A program made the position numbers and the translations under genes. From positions 1-16,183 of the forward strand of contig CATJUX010000039.1 of the NCBI GenBank assembly GCA_949743895.1: a stretch of 16,183 bases of DNA, written 5' to 3'. This document shows, one piece after another, positions 7,245 to 15,469 of this stretch. The number at the start of each line of letters is the position of its first letter. Positions within the stretch are counted from its first letter, which is position 1. The DNA comes from JANFXS01 sp022791155 (lineage in GTDB: Bacteria > Bacillota > Clostridia > Lachnospirales > Anaerotignaceae). Below the pieces are notes generated by a model. That model was not told the origin of the DNA and searched no databases. It saw nothing but the letters and a program-made list of their open reading frames with translations.

Positions 7245-8584
7245 TGATAAACCACCTCTCCATAAACATCATAGTCTCCAGACTCATTAACTTTCACATC
7301 AACAAAGTCTCCTGTCAAAAGTTCTTCATCGCTTTTCACAAAAACAATTCCGTCAATGTCAGGGGAATCCATATAGCTTCTTCCGCAATATATATTTTCT
7401 TCTGGAAGTTTTCCGTCAATAATCACTTTCAGCTTTTTCCCCACAGTTTCATTGCACTTTTCTGCCGAAATGCTCTTTTGTATGTCCATAATCACTTCTT
7501 TGCGATTTGCTTTCACGTCATCATGTATTTGTTCCTTCATTTTTGCAGCTGGTGTTCCCTCCTCAGCAGAATATGTAAAAACTCCAAGTCTGTCAAAGCG
7601 GCTATTTTTCACAAATTCAACTGTTTGTGTAAATTCTTCTTCAGTTTCTCCGGGAAAACCGGCAATCAAAGTTGTTCTCAAAACGATGTCAGGCATAAAT
7701 TTTCTAAGCTTTTCAATTTTTTCGGAAATAATTTCAGCTGTGTTCCGACGTCCCATTCTTTTGAGAACGGTGTTGCTTCCAGACTGCACTGGCATGTCAA
7801 GATAGTGACAAATCTTCTTTTCAGAAGCCATAACTTCAATTGTCTCATCAGTTATATGTTCAGGATAGCAATATAATATTCTTATCCACTCTATTCCTTC
7901 GACAGCACAAAGTCTTTTCAGCAGTTCATGAAGACAGCTTTTGCCATAAATATCATTTCCATAAAGTGCTGTGTCCTGTGCAACAAGTATCAATTCTTTA
8001 ACTCCATTTTTGGCAAGCATTTCAGCTTCTTCAACAAGGCTTTCCATTGTGCGGCTTCTATATTTTCCTCTTAAATATGGAATGACACAATATGTGCAGC
8101 AATTGTCACAGCCTTCAGCTATTTTTATATAAGCACAATGGCCGGGAGACGAAACAACTCTTAGAAGTGAATTATTCTCATTTTCCATAAAATTATTTAT
8201 GTCTGTCAGCCTTTCAACCTTTTCTCCATTGAAAACCATTTCAACCGTTTTGGCGATTTCTTCATATGCCGTGGTTCCCAATATCGCATCAACTTCCGGC
8301 ATTTCAGAAAACACATCTTTGCCATACCTTTGCCCCAAACAGCCAGCCACAATTATGCCACGGCATGTTCCGCTTTTTTTATGCTTTCCCATTTCAATTA
8401 TAGTTTCTATACTTTCTTCGAGTGCATCTTGTATAAAACAGCATGTGTTCACAACAATTATATCGGCATTGCCCTCATCATTTACAATTGTTATGCCAGC
8501 CTTTTTGCAAAGACCAAGCATAACTTCGCTGTCCACAAGGTTTTTATCGCACCCCAAAGATATAAAAGCCACTTTTATATTCAT
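7241..8584 (-). CDS. rimO: Ribosomal protein S12 methylthiotransferase RimO
   Basis: RimO is a radical-SAM enzyme that adds a methylthio group to a conserved Asp of ribosomal protein S12. The 447-residue product has the N-terminal UPF0004 domain with the second-cluster cysteines C12 (S-L-G-C-D-K-N-L-V-D-S-E, diagnostic for RimO over MiaB), C48 and C82, then the radical-SAM C-x3-C-x2-C at C159, C163 and C166 within E-G-C-D-N-C-C-T-Y-C-V-I-P. A Y-C-Y-P-E-H-I stretch, the L-D-M-P-V-Q-S-G-S segment and the C-terminal TRAM domain from about residue 380 are also present. A GTG at 8600-8602 would add six residues; the ATG at 8582-8584 is chosen because GGGAGA lies upstream and it gives the normal family N-terminus. 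It overlaps pgsA by four bases. Confidence 0.95.
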   Translation of the reverse strand: MNIKVAFISLGCDKNLVDSEVMLGLCKKAGITIVNDEGNADIIVVNTCCFIQDALEESIETIIEMGKHKKSGTCRGIIVAGCLGQRYGKDVFSEMPEVDAILGTTAYEEIAKTVEMVFNGEKVERLTDINNFMENENNSLLRVVSSPGHCAYIKIAEGCDNCCTYCVIPYLRGKYRSRTMESLVEEAEMLAKNGVKELILVAQDTALYGNDIYGKSCLHELLKRLCAVEGIEWIRILYCYPEHITDETIEVMASEKKICHYLDMPVQSGSNTVLKRMGRRNTAEIISEKIEKLRKFMPDIVLRTTLIAGFPGETEEEFTQTVEFVKNSRFDRLGVFTYSAEEGTPAAKMKEQIHDDVKANRKEVIMDIQKSISAEKCNETVGKKLKVIIDGKLPEENIYCGRSYMDSPDIDGIVFVKSDEELLTGDFVDVKVNESGDYDVYGEVVYQ

Positions 8585-8654
8585 AATGTTATATTCTCCC
8601 ACATTTCATCAGTTTTTCAAACAGCATAAAGTTAAATCACTCACACATATTATT

Positions 8655-11540
8655 TTATGACTCATCATCATTTGATGGATAGCGCATATCATTTAGCTGC
8701 GACATTGTTATAAGAACTTTCCGCGGCTTGCTGCCTTCTTCAGGGCCAACAATTCCTCTTTGCTCAAGTTCGTCCATAAGCCGTGCCGCTCTGTTATAAC
8801 CTATTCTGAACTGTCTTTGAAGCATTGACACAGAGGCTTTTTGTTTTTCAACAACTAAGTCACATGCTTCGTCATAATGTTCATCATTTGGCTGAGACTT
8901 GTCATCAGACTTCCCAACAGAAGTTATTGCATCAATCATTTCTTGATTATATTTTGTTTTTCTTCCTTTCTTTATAGATTCAACAATCTTCTCAACTTCT
9001 TTGTCTGTCACAAAAGCGCCCTGAATTCTCACAGGCTTGCTCATTCCCACAGGATAGAAAAGCATGTCTCCTTTTCCAAGAAGCTTTTCAGCGCCAACAC
9101 TGTCAAGTATTGTGCGCGAATCAATTCCAGAGGAAACGGCAAATGCAAGCCTTGAGGGTATATTCGCTTTTATAACTCCTGTTATAACATCGACAGACGG
9201 CCTTTGTGTGGCTATAATAAGATGCATTCCGGCCGCTCTTGCCATTTGTGCCAAACGGCATATAGCATCTTCAACGTCTCCAGCCGCTGCCATCATAAGG
9301 TCTGCAAGCTCATCAATGATTATAACTATCTGTGGCATGAGATCTGTTTCATCTTTGTCAACCTTCATACGGTTGTAACCACTTATGTCTCTCACGTTGT
9401 GATCTGCAAAACATTGGTATCTGTTGAGCATTTCCCTCACAGCCCAGTTGAGCGCACTTGCTGCTTTTTTTGGATCTGTGACAACAGGTATCATCAAGTG
9501 TGGTATGCCATTGTATATACTAAGCTCAACAACCTTTGGATCGATGAGCAAAAGCTTCACTTCTTGCGGGCTTGCTTTGTATAATATGCTTGTGATGAGC
9601 GTGTTAATACACACGCTTTTTCCGCTTCCAGTTGCTCCCGCAATCAAAAGATGCGGCATTTTTGCTATGTCAGTCACAATCGCATTTCCTGCAATGTCTT
9701 CACCAAGAGCAAACGCCAGTTTTGAAGAAAAGTTTTTAAAATTTTCGCTTTCAAGCACACTTCTCAGATAAACCGACTGTGGTTCTCTGTTGGGAACCTC
9801 AATTCCAACAGCGGCTTTTCCAGGAATTGGAGCTTCAATTCTTATTCCTGTAGCCGCCAAATTGAGCGCTATGTCATCTGCAAGGTTCACAATCTTGCTG
9901 ACTTTGACACCTTGTTTTGGAGTCAGCTCATATCTTGTAACTGTGGGGCCCTTGTTTATCTGAACAACTCTCGCTTCAACACCAAAACTCCCCAATGTTT
10001 CCTCAAGCTTTTTGGCGTTTGCGATCATATCATTTTTTGTGTCTCCGCTTGACTGCTGCGGCCTTTTTCCCAAAATGTCTATTGGTGGAAATTTATATTC
10101 CTCCTCAAATTCATCTTCTTCCATATCATCTGTGCTTTCACTGCTCAATTCATTTTCTGTTTCTTCATTCAGTTCCTCTGCTTTTTCGTCAGTTTTCTGT
10201 TCAATGTCATCTGAATTTTCTTCGCCGCTGACAGCCGTCTTTTCTTTAACCAAATTGATTGGTGTTTTTTCCGTGTTTTCTTCTATGTTTTCATTTTTTT
10301 CAAATGAGTCTGTTTCATCATATGTTTTGTTTGTTTCATTTTCTGATAATATATTTTCTGATTGTATATCAACTTCTGTCATTTCGTTGCTGTAATCATT
10401 TGTTTCTTCAGTCTCTGAAACATCTTCAATCACAATATCATCAATATTCTCTCCAGCAACTTTTATTATCGGTATTATAGGTTCTTCAAAGTCATCATCT
10501 TCAGCCGTTGGCTCTAAATTTTCATCACTGTTTTCATTATACATTTTTAACACAGCTATGGGTTCTTCTGCAACGTCTTCTGCCAAACCAAGAACTTCGA
10601 TGAGTTTGTGAGTTTTCTCTTTTATTCCCAAACCAAATGGTTTATAAATTGGCTTTTCCTTCTCTTCAACTTGTTTTTCTTGTTTTTCTTGTTTTTCCGG
10701 TTCAAAGTCTTTAGATTCATACACAACCTCTTTTATCTCGCTTGATTCATTGATTGGGAAGTTGAACGTTTTTGCTTTTTTAGCACTTCTTTGAATATTA
10801 AAGTCATCTTCAAATTCATATTCCTTATATTCACTTTCCCGTTCTCGCCTCTGTTCACGATGACGTATGTTTTCGGCCTTTGCTTTTATTTTCGCTTCTC
10901 TAACATGTTTGTGTTCTCCAGCTGCATTGACAATGCCTTCAATGCCTGTAAAAAGCGATTTGCCAGTGCTTAGCATAACACCGATGACAAAAACTGCAAA
11001 TATCACGATATAACTTCCCCAGCCAATTGAATTTTTAAGTCCAAACGCCAGCAAACCGCCAAACAGTCCGCCATTGAGGCCAGTCCCATTTTTATAAAAT
11101 TCAGCCACCATTTGAGTGAATTTGCCTTCTGTCAAATCAAGCCTTTCACCATCAAATATAATTTGAAGCATGGCAGCCAAACCAACAATGGCAAGAACTA
11201 TGCCAACAATTTTGATCCATGCATATGAATGGTCTTTTTTTATTATGATCCAAACGCAAAATCCAACAACAGCCGCTGGAAGAAGAAATGAACCGCCACC
11301 AAAAAGCCCCTTAAACAAGCTGTTTATGAAACTTCCAACAACACCAAGTTTGCTTGTGCAGAGACTGAAAAAAACAAGACACGAAACAATCATAATGACA
11401 AGAAGAAGCACTTCATCATAAATTGTGTCTCCAAAACGTTTTTTCTTATTTTTCTTTGATGATGCTCCTTTAGCACTTGACGATGTCTTTCTCTTTCGTG
11501 TTGAAGTTGATTTTTTTGTTCTGCTTGTATTTTCCGCCAT
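8655..11540 (-). CDS. ftsK: DNA translocase FtsK/SpoIIIE
   Basis: This 961-residue hexameric DNA pump moves chromosome DNA across the division or sporulation septum. The N-terminus (1-36) is Ser/Thr/Lys-rich; about four membrane segments lie near 42-62, 83-101, 108-130 and 155-191. A long linker (about 210-500) begins basic and becomes very Glu/Asp-rich from about 280. The motor (about 500-860) has Walker A G-A-T-G-S-G-K-S at 635-642, Walker B I-V-I-I-I-D-E-L at 738-745 and I-A-T-Q-R-P at 776-781. The C-terminal winged-helix gamma domain (about 896-945) has the R-Q-F-R-I-G-Y-N-R-A-A-R recognition segment for polarised DNA sequences. It is longer than B. subtilis SpoIIIE (about 787), mainly in the linker. 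ATG at 11538-11540 follows an AAGGAG site. It could be named ftsK or spoIIIE; the sequence does not decide. It is first gene of the leftward block. Confidence 0.96.
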   Translation of the reverse strand: MAENTSRTKKSTSTRKRKTSSSAKGASSKKNKKKRFGDTIYDEVLLLVIMIVSCLVFFSLCTSKLGVVGSFINSLFKGLFGGGSFLLPAAVVGFCVWIIIKKDHSYAWIKIVGIVLAIVGLAAMLQIIFDGERLDLTEGKFTQMVAEFYKNGTGLNGGLFGGLLAFGLKNSIGWGSYIVIFAVFVIGVMLSTGKSLFTGIEGIVNAAGEHKHVREAKIKAKAENIRHREQRRERESEYKEYEFEDDFNIQRSAKKAKTFNFPINESSEIKEVVYESKDFEPEKQEKQEKQVEEKEKPIYKPFGLGIKEKTHKLIEVLGLAEDVAEEPIAVLKMYNENSDENLEPTAEDDDFEEPIIPIIKVAGENIDDIVIEDVSETEETNDYSNEMTEVDIQSENILSENETNKTYDETDSFEKNENIEENTEKTPINLVKEKTAVSGEENSDDIEQKTDEKAEELNEETENELSSESTDDMEEDEFEEEYKFPPIDILGKRPQQSSGDTKNDMIANAKKLEETLGSFGVEARVVQINKGPTVTRYELTPKQGVKVSKIVNLADDIALNLAATGIRIEAPIPGKAAVGIEVPNREPQSVYLRSVLESENFKNFSSKLAFALGEDIAGNAIVTDIAKMPHLLIAGATGSGKSVCINTLITSILYKASPQEVKLLLIDPKVVELSIYNGIPHLMIPVVTDPKKAASALNWAVREMLNRYQCFADHNVRDISGYNRMKVDKDETDLMPQIVIIIDELADLMMAAAGDVEDAICRLAQMARAAGMHLIIATQRPSVDVITGVIKANIPSRLAFAVSSGIDSRTILDSVGAEKLLGKGDMLFYPVGMSKPVRIQGAFVTDKEVEKIVESIKKGRKTKYNQEMIDAITSVGKSDDKSQPNDEHYDEACDLVVEKQKASVSMLQRQFRIGYNRAARLMDELEQRGIVGPEEGSKPRKVLITMSQLNDMRYPSNDDES
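10670..10696 (-). repeat. Three tandem 9-bp repeats in the ftsK linker
   Basis: On the plus strand cttgttttt occurs three times in a row without interruption. In ftsK it encodes the E-K-Q-E-K-Q-E-K-Q run near residues 282-290. Because the unit is nine bases, gain or loss of a copy keeps the reading frame and only changes linker length. Confidence 0.85.
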
Positions 11541-11581
11541 ATATCAATAACTCCTTAATCTATATAAAATCCTAACGGTTA

Positions 11582-11590
11582 ATTATACCA
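11582..11590 (-). promoter_or_regulatory. Extended -10 promoter for the ftsK block
   Basis: The minus strand reads TGGTATAAT, a perfect extended -10 (TG-N-TATAAT), 41 bases upstream of the ftsK ATG. No good -35 hexamer is seen at the usual distance, which is tolerated for extended -10 promoters. Transcription would start near 11575. Confidence 0.65.
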
Positions 11591-11647
11591 TTAAAAAATA
11601 TAAATTGCATTTATTTTTGAAGAAATTATTTTAAAAATAGAAAGTTG

Positions 11648-11656
11648 TGGTATAAT
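11648..11656 (+). promoter_or_regulatory. Extended -10 promoter for the acyltransferase-purK pair
   Basis: The plus strand reads TGGTATAAT, identical to the divergent element at 11582-11590. The -35 region is AT-rich with no clear match. Transcription would start near 11663, about 45 bases before the acyltransferase ATG. Together the two elements account for the 168-bp divergent gap 11541-11708, in which I see no gene. Confidence 0.65.
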
Positions 11657-11708
11657 TGAAATTAATTTTATTTTCAGAATTATGTTATAGACTGGGAGGA
11701 GCCTATAT

Positions 11709-12764
11709 ATGACATACAATAAAAAAGATGAGATTTTCGCAGCAAATGCAGTACTATGCATATTAGTGATGTTTATCCACATATCATCAATGCCAATAAC
11801 CTCCTTGCAAAAGGACAGCATTGCATATCTTTCTGTTTTTATTCCGTGGAGGCTTTCATCATTTGTTGTTCAGGCATTTATATTTCTTTCGGCCACAAAG
11901 CTTTTTATGAATGGCATTGAAGAAATTAATTATAGAAAATATTATACATCAAGATTAAAAAAAATCGTTATTCCTTATATAATATGGGTTATTGTGTATT
12001 ATATATATTTTTGCTATGAAAACTATTTCACATTTAATATTTCACGGCTTATAAAAGAAATGGCTCTTGGAACCCTCGTAAGCCCTTTTTATTTTATAAT
12101 AACAATAATTCAGTTTTATGCTCTTATGCCATTGTGGAGAAAGATTTATAAAAGTTCGAATATAGTTCTATTGGTTTTAATATCACTTGCAATAACAATA
12201 ATATTTGGACAATATTTTCCAAAAATTTTGAATTATGTTGCTGGAGGCTACACATTCCGGTATAATGACCGTGTTTTTACAACATATATGATTTATTGGA
12301 CACTTGGGGCAATATGCGGCTTAAATTATGATAAATTCACATGCATCATGAGAAACAAACACTGGCTTATATCAATTTCTTTTTTGATTTTGGCGATTGT
12401 CGATGTTTATTTTGCCTATAGAGTGTTTGCACATGAAAAAAGCGTTTCATTTTTGGAAACATTTCATGTGTTATATTGTTTAAGTGCTATAATGCTTTTA
12501 ATGAATATATGCCAAATCATTAAAAAAATAAAAATTCTAAACATGATTGGAAAAGTCAATTACAGCATATTTTTAAGTCACTGCCTTGTGATATTCATTA
12601 CAAACAAAAATCTCTATCTCAATGGCGTCACAAGCATAAAAGACAAATATATTATAAGCATTTTAAGTGTATATGGAATTACATTGTCATGTTGTTTGGC
12701 ATGTGGATATATCAAAAATATTATCATAAACAAACAACCAAATAAAAATATCATGGAGGAATAG
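11709..12764 (+). CDS. Membrane acyltransferase, acyltransferase-3 family
   Basis: The 351-residue protein is strongly hydrophobic with about ten predicted membrane segments and matches the acyltransferase-3 (OafA/WecH/OatA-type) fold. The first helix ends in V-M-F-I-H-I-S-S with His24, the position of the conserved family histidine, and an early Arg follows in I-P-W-R-L-S-S. The Q-A-F-I-F-L-S-A-T-K-L-F segment corresponds to the family's F-F-x-I-S-G helix. The C-terminal helix K-V-N-Y-S-I-F-L-S-H-C-L is also typical. Such enzymes transfer acetyl or other acyl groups to cell-surface sugars or peptidoglycan; the acceptor here is unknown, and no SGNH domain is attached. ATG at 11709 follows GGGAGGAG by about 8 bases. 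The gene looks more AT-rich than purK. Its last codons contain the purK ribosome binding site. Confidence 0.85.
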   Translation: MTYNKKDEIFAANAVLCILVMFIHISSMPITSLQKDSIAYLSVFIPWRLSSFVVQAFIFLSATKLFMNGIEEINYRKYYTSRLKKIVIPYIIWVIVYYIYFCYENYFTFNISRLIKEMALGTLVSPFYFIITIIQFYALMPLWRKIYKSSNIVLLVLISLAITIIFGQYFPKILNYVAGGYTFRYNDRVFTTYMIYWTLGAICGLNYDKFTCIMRNKHWLISISFLILAIVDVYFAYRVFAHEKSVSFLETFHVLYCLSAIMLLMNICQIIKKIKILNMIGKVNYSIFLSHCLVIFITNKNLYLNGVTSIKDKYIISILSVYGITLSCCLACGYIKNIIINKQPNKNIMEE

Positions 12765-12766
12765 AA

Positions 12767-13933
12767 ATGGAAAACATACATAAAAAAATCGGTATAATAG
12801 GCGGCGGTCAGTTAGGCCAAATGATGATACTTGAAGCCAAAAAAATGGGGTTTTATATAACTGTTTTGGATCCAACACCGAAATGTCCGGCACACACATT
12901 GGTTGACGAGCATATTGTGGCCGGCTTTGACAATGAAAATGCCATAAGAGAGCTTGCTGAAAAAAGCGACATTATAACTTACGAATTTGAACACATTAAT
13001 TCTAAAGTGTTAAAAGAACTGGAAAAAGAAGGCAAAAAGATTTATCCCACAGCCAAAAGCCTTGAAATAATACAAAACAAATATTCGCAAAAAATGCTTC
13101 TCAAAGAAAATAACATTCCTGTTCCGGAATTTGAAAGTGTGTCTTCACAAAAAGATATAGAAGAAGCCGGAAAAAGATTTGGCTATCCAATGCTCTTGAA
13201 AACAGCCACTGGTGGATATGACGGGAAAGGAAACTATGTTGTCAAAAACAGCTTTGATATAGCAAAAGGATTTGAAGAACTTGGAAGCGGAAAAATTCCT
13301 TTAATGGCTGAAAAGTTCTTTCCATTCGTGATGGAAATATCAGTTTTGGCCTGCCGTGGAATTGATGGCGAAATGAAAGTATATCCTGTGGCTGAAAACA
13401 TACACATTGATAACATACTTGACAAAACAAAAGTTCCAGCGGCAATAGAAGAAACAACATCCAAAAAAGCAATGGAACTTGCCGGAAAAGTTATGGAAGC
13501 CTTTGATGGTGTTGGAATGTTTTGCACAGAAATGTTTGTTGATAAATGTGGCAATGTTGCTGTCAACGAAGTTGCTCCCCGCCCGCACAACAGCGGCCAT
13601 TATACAATTGAAGCATGTGTCACAAGCCAGTTTGAGCAGCATATACGCGCTGTCAGCGGACTTCCTTTGGGTGATTCATCACTTGTTCGCCCTGCTGTGA
13701 TGCGAAATATACTCGGAGAAGCAGGATATAAAGGCAAAGCGTATGTTAAGGGCGCCGATGCATGTCTCAAAGTTCCTGGAGTCACTTTGCATATATATGG
13801 CAAAGAAGAAAGCAAACCCAAACGCAAAATGGGGCACTTGACAGCCACAGCCAAAACAATTGATGAGGCTGAAACAAATGCCGACAAAGCATTCAAACTT
13901 GTGAAAATATATGGTGAGGAAAATATTAATTAG
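12767..13933 (+). CDS. purK: N5-carboxyaminoimidazole ribonucleotide synthase PurK
   Basis: PurK uses ATP and bicarbonate to carboxylate aminoimidazole ribonucleotide; PurE then rearranges the product in de novo purine synthesis. The 388-residue ATP-grasp protein shows G-G-G-Q-L-G-Q-M-M at 12-20, T-Y-E-F-E-H at 71-76, L-K-T-A-T-G-G-Y-D-G-K-G at 144-155, the E-K-F-x-P-F-V-M-E-I-S-V strand at 182-193, and N-E-V-A-P-R-P-H-N-S-G-H-Y at 267-279 with the metal and ATP ligands. Length is normal. ATG at 12767 follows the acyltransferase stop by two bases, and GGAGG lies 7 bases upstream, so the two are one transcript. No purE or other pur gene is in the window. Confidence 0.96.
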   Translation: MENIHKKIGIIGGGQLGQMMILEAKKMGFYITVLDPTPKCPAHTLVDEHIVAGFDNENAIRELAEKSDIITYEFEHINSKVLKELEKEGKKIYPTAKSLEIIQNKYSQKMLLKENNIPVPEFESVSSQKDIEEAGKRFGYPMLLKTATGGYDGKGNYVVKNSFDIAKGFEELGSGKIPLMAEKFFPFVMEISVLACRGIDGEMKVYPVAENIHIDNILDKTKVPAAIEETTSKKAMELAGKVMEAFDGVGMFCTEMFVDKCGNVAVNEVAPRPHNSGHYTIEACVTSQFEQHIRAVSGLPLGDSSLVRPAVMRNILGEAGYKGKAYVKGADACLKVPGVTLHIYGKEESKPKRKMGHLTATAKTIDEAETNADKAFKLVKIYGEENIN

Positions 13934-13956
13934 GAACAAAAACATTGGCATATCTA

Positions 13957-13993
13957 TTTTCAATCAATTAAGCAATTAAAAAATGATTGAAAA
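13957..13993. repeat. AT-rich inverted repeat downstream of purK
   Basis: TTTTCAATCA (13957-13966) and TGATTGAAAA (13984-13993) are perfect 10-base inverted arms around a 17-base AT-rich spacer. It lies immediately before the stronger hairpin at 13996-14029. It may be a weak accessory terminator or a processing hairpin. Confidence 0.5.
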
Positions 13994-13995
13994 AT

Positions 13996-14029
13996 AACAC
14001 GGAATGGGTTTCATTGCTCATTCCGTGTT
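13996..14029. terminator. Probable bidirectional terminator between purK and spoVAE
   Basis: Arms AACACGGAATG (13996-14006) and CATTCCGTGTT (14019-14029) form an 11-bp perfect stem. Read leftward, the 3' side is ATTTTTC and then a T-rich stretch, a good tail for ending the spoVA transcript. Read rightward, the tail (CTGTTTCAC) is poorer, but the hairpin is the only candidate for ending purK transcription besides the inverted repeat just before it. The two genes converge here and the 162-bp gap shows no gene. Confidence 0.75.
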
Positions 14030-14095
14030 CTGTTTCACAACTGTTTAATGCGCAACAGCCATTTATTAAATGATTAATTTTGTCCAGTTTTCATT

Positions 14096-14452
14096 CTATC
14101 CTTTTTCTTTCGGATTAAATATCAACGCTGCTACAAAAGCAAAAAATACTGCTGCGCTCACACCGCCTGCGGCGGCTTTAAGGCCACCTGTAAAAATTCC
14201 CAAAAACCCTACTTTGTCTATTTCTTCTATAACGCCTTTGCTCAAAACCCAGCCAAAACCTGTTAGCGGAACAGTGGCTCCGCTCCCTCCAAATTCTGCT
14301 ATCTTCTCATATATACCCAATCCTCCAAGAATGCAGCCAAGAGAAACAAACATAACAAGTATTCTTGCTGAAGTGAGCTTTGTTTTGTCAACCAAAATTT
14401 GTCCAATCACACATATAATCCCACCAACAATAAATGCTTTCATATAATCCAT
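14096..14452 (-). CDS. spoVAE: Stage V sporulation protein AE (SpoVAEb-type)
   Basis: This 118-residue small membrane protein begins M-D-Y-M-K-A-F-I-V-G-G-I-I-C-V-I-G-Q, as in SpoVAEb, and has the family signatures G-L-G-I-Y-E-K-I-A-E-F-G-G-S-G-A-T-V-P-L-T-G-F-G (around residues 45-70). It belongs to the SpoVAC/SpoVAE membrane family (Pfam SpoVA). The SpoVA proteins act in the spore inner membrane in uptake of dipicolinic acid during sporulation and its release in germination. A GTG at 14459-14461 overlaps the spoVAD stop, but it lacks its own ribosome binding site; GGGGTGA sits correctly for the ATG at 14450-14452, so I choose that start. It is last gene of the operon. Confidence 0.93.
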   Translation of the reverse strand: MDYMKAFIVGGIICVIGQILVDKTKLTSARILVMFVSLGCILGGLGIYEKIAEFGGSGATVPLTGFGWVLSKGVIEEIDKVGFLGIFTGGLKAAAGGVSAAVFFAFVAALIFNPKEKG

Positions 14453-14457
14453 AAATT

Positions 14458-15468
14458 TCACCCCATTTCAATCGCTACAGCATGGGCAATTGAAGGTATC
14501 GTTTCGCCTTGCTGGCTTGTTGTAGTGCTCATAAGCGCCCCTGTTGGAACAAGAAGCAGCTTTTTGATTTTTCCACTGTTTAATAAAGTGTGGTAATACC
14601 CACAGTATGTCGTTGCTGAACAACCACAGCCACTTCCTCCGCTATGGGTGTCTTGTTTTTCTCTGTCAAAAATTTCTATTCCGCAATCAGTGAGATTGTC
14701 ATCAAACAAAAACCCTTCTTCTTCCAAAAGCTTTCTCAAAAGAGAACGCCCAACATATCCTAAGTCACCTGTAGCTATCACATCATAATAGTCAGCTTTT
14801 CTGTGAGTGTCCCGCAAATGCTTTGATATAACCTCTGCTGCGGCCGGAGCCATTGCCGCTCCCATGTTGTTTGCATCATTCACGCCCATATCCACAATTT
14901 TTCCGGCAGTCACGTGAGTTATTTTTGGTCCATCACCTTTTCTTGAAAGAACAACAGAGCCAACGCCAGTCACAGTCCATGTTGAAGAAGGCGGCCTTTG
15001 TGTTCCCATTTCAAGCGGAAACCTGAACTGTTTTTCAGCTGAACAAAAATGACTTCCAGCACTGCAAACAACCTTTTTAGCAAATCCGCCATCTATCGCC
15101 ATGGAGCCAAGAACAAGAGATTCTCCAAATGTTGAACATGCTCCAAACAATCCAAAAAATGGTATGCCATAGTCTCTTAGCCCGAATGTTGAACCACAGC
15201 ACTGATTGAGCAAGTCTCCCGAAAAAATATAGTCTATATCACTAACTTTAACCCCCGATTTTTCTATGCACAGTCCAACCGTTTCTTTAACAAATTTGCT
15301 TTCGGCTTTCTCCCAGCTTTCTTCACCAAAATCAGCTTTTGAGATAACTCTGTCAAAAAATCTTCCCAATGGCCCGTCGCCCTCTTTTTTTCCAACAATT
15401 GAGGCAGCCGAAATTATGACAGGCGGCGTGTTAAGTTTAACTGTTTGCTGACCTAACTTTTTGTCCAT
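14458..15468 (-). CDS. spoVAD: Stage V sporulation protein AD
   Basis: The 336-residue soluble protein is SpoVAD, a thiolase-fold protein on the spore inner membrane that binds dipicolinic acid. Visible signatures are P-P-V-I-I-S-A-A-S-I-V-G near 15-26, the thiolase-like G-A-C-S-T-F-G-E-S at 109-117 with C111, S-A-G-S-H-F-C-S-A-E-K-Q-F-R-F-P near 136-151, R-P-P-S-S-T-W-T-V-T-G near 158-168, and the C-terminal G-G-S-G-C-G-C-S-A-T. Length is as expected. ATG at 15466-15468 starts one base after the spoVAC stop; its ribosome binding site (AAGGTGATG) lies within the last spoVAC codons, suggesting coupled translation. Confidence 0.97.
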   Translation of the reverse strand: MDKKLGQQTVKLNTPPVIISAASIVGKKEGDGPLGRFFDRVISKADFGEESWEKAESKFVKETVGLCIEKSGVKVSDIDYIFSGDLLNQCCGSTFGLRDYGIPFFGLFGACSTFGESLVLGSMAIDGGFAKKVVCSAGSHFCSAEKQFRFPLEMGTQRPPSSTWTVTGVGSVVLSRKGDGPKITHVTAGKIVDMGVNDANNMGAAMAPAAAEVISKHLRDTHRKADYYDVIATGDLGYVGRSLLRKLLEEEGFLFDDNLTDCGIEIFDREKQDTHSGGSGCGCSATTYCGYYHTLLNSGKIKKLLLVPTGALMSTTTSQQGETIPSIAHAVAIEMG

Positions 15469-15469
15469 C

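Noticed and set aside
7208..7876. A 222-codon rightward open frame opposite rimO and pgsA
   Set aside because: Long, but antisense to two well-identified genes with intact motifs, and its composition (many Phe, Ser, His) is typical of antisense of AT-rich genes.
13234..13963. Leftward open frames of 76-118 codons opposite purK
   Set aside because: Antisense to a full-length PurK with all motifs; no ribosome binding sites.
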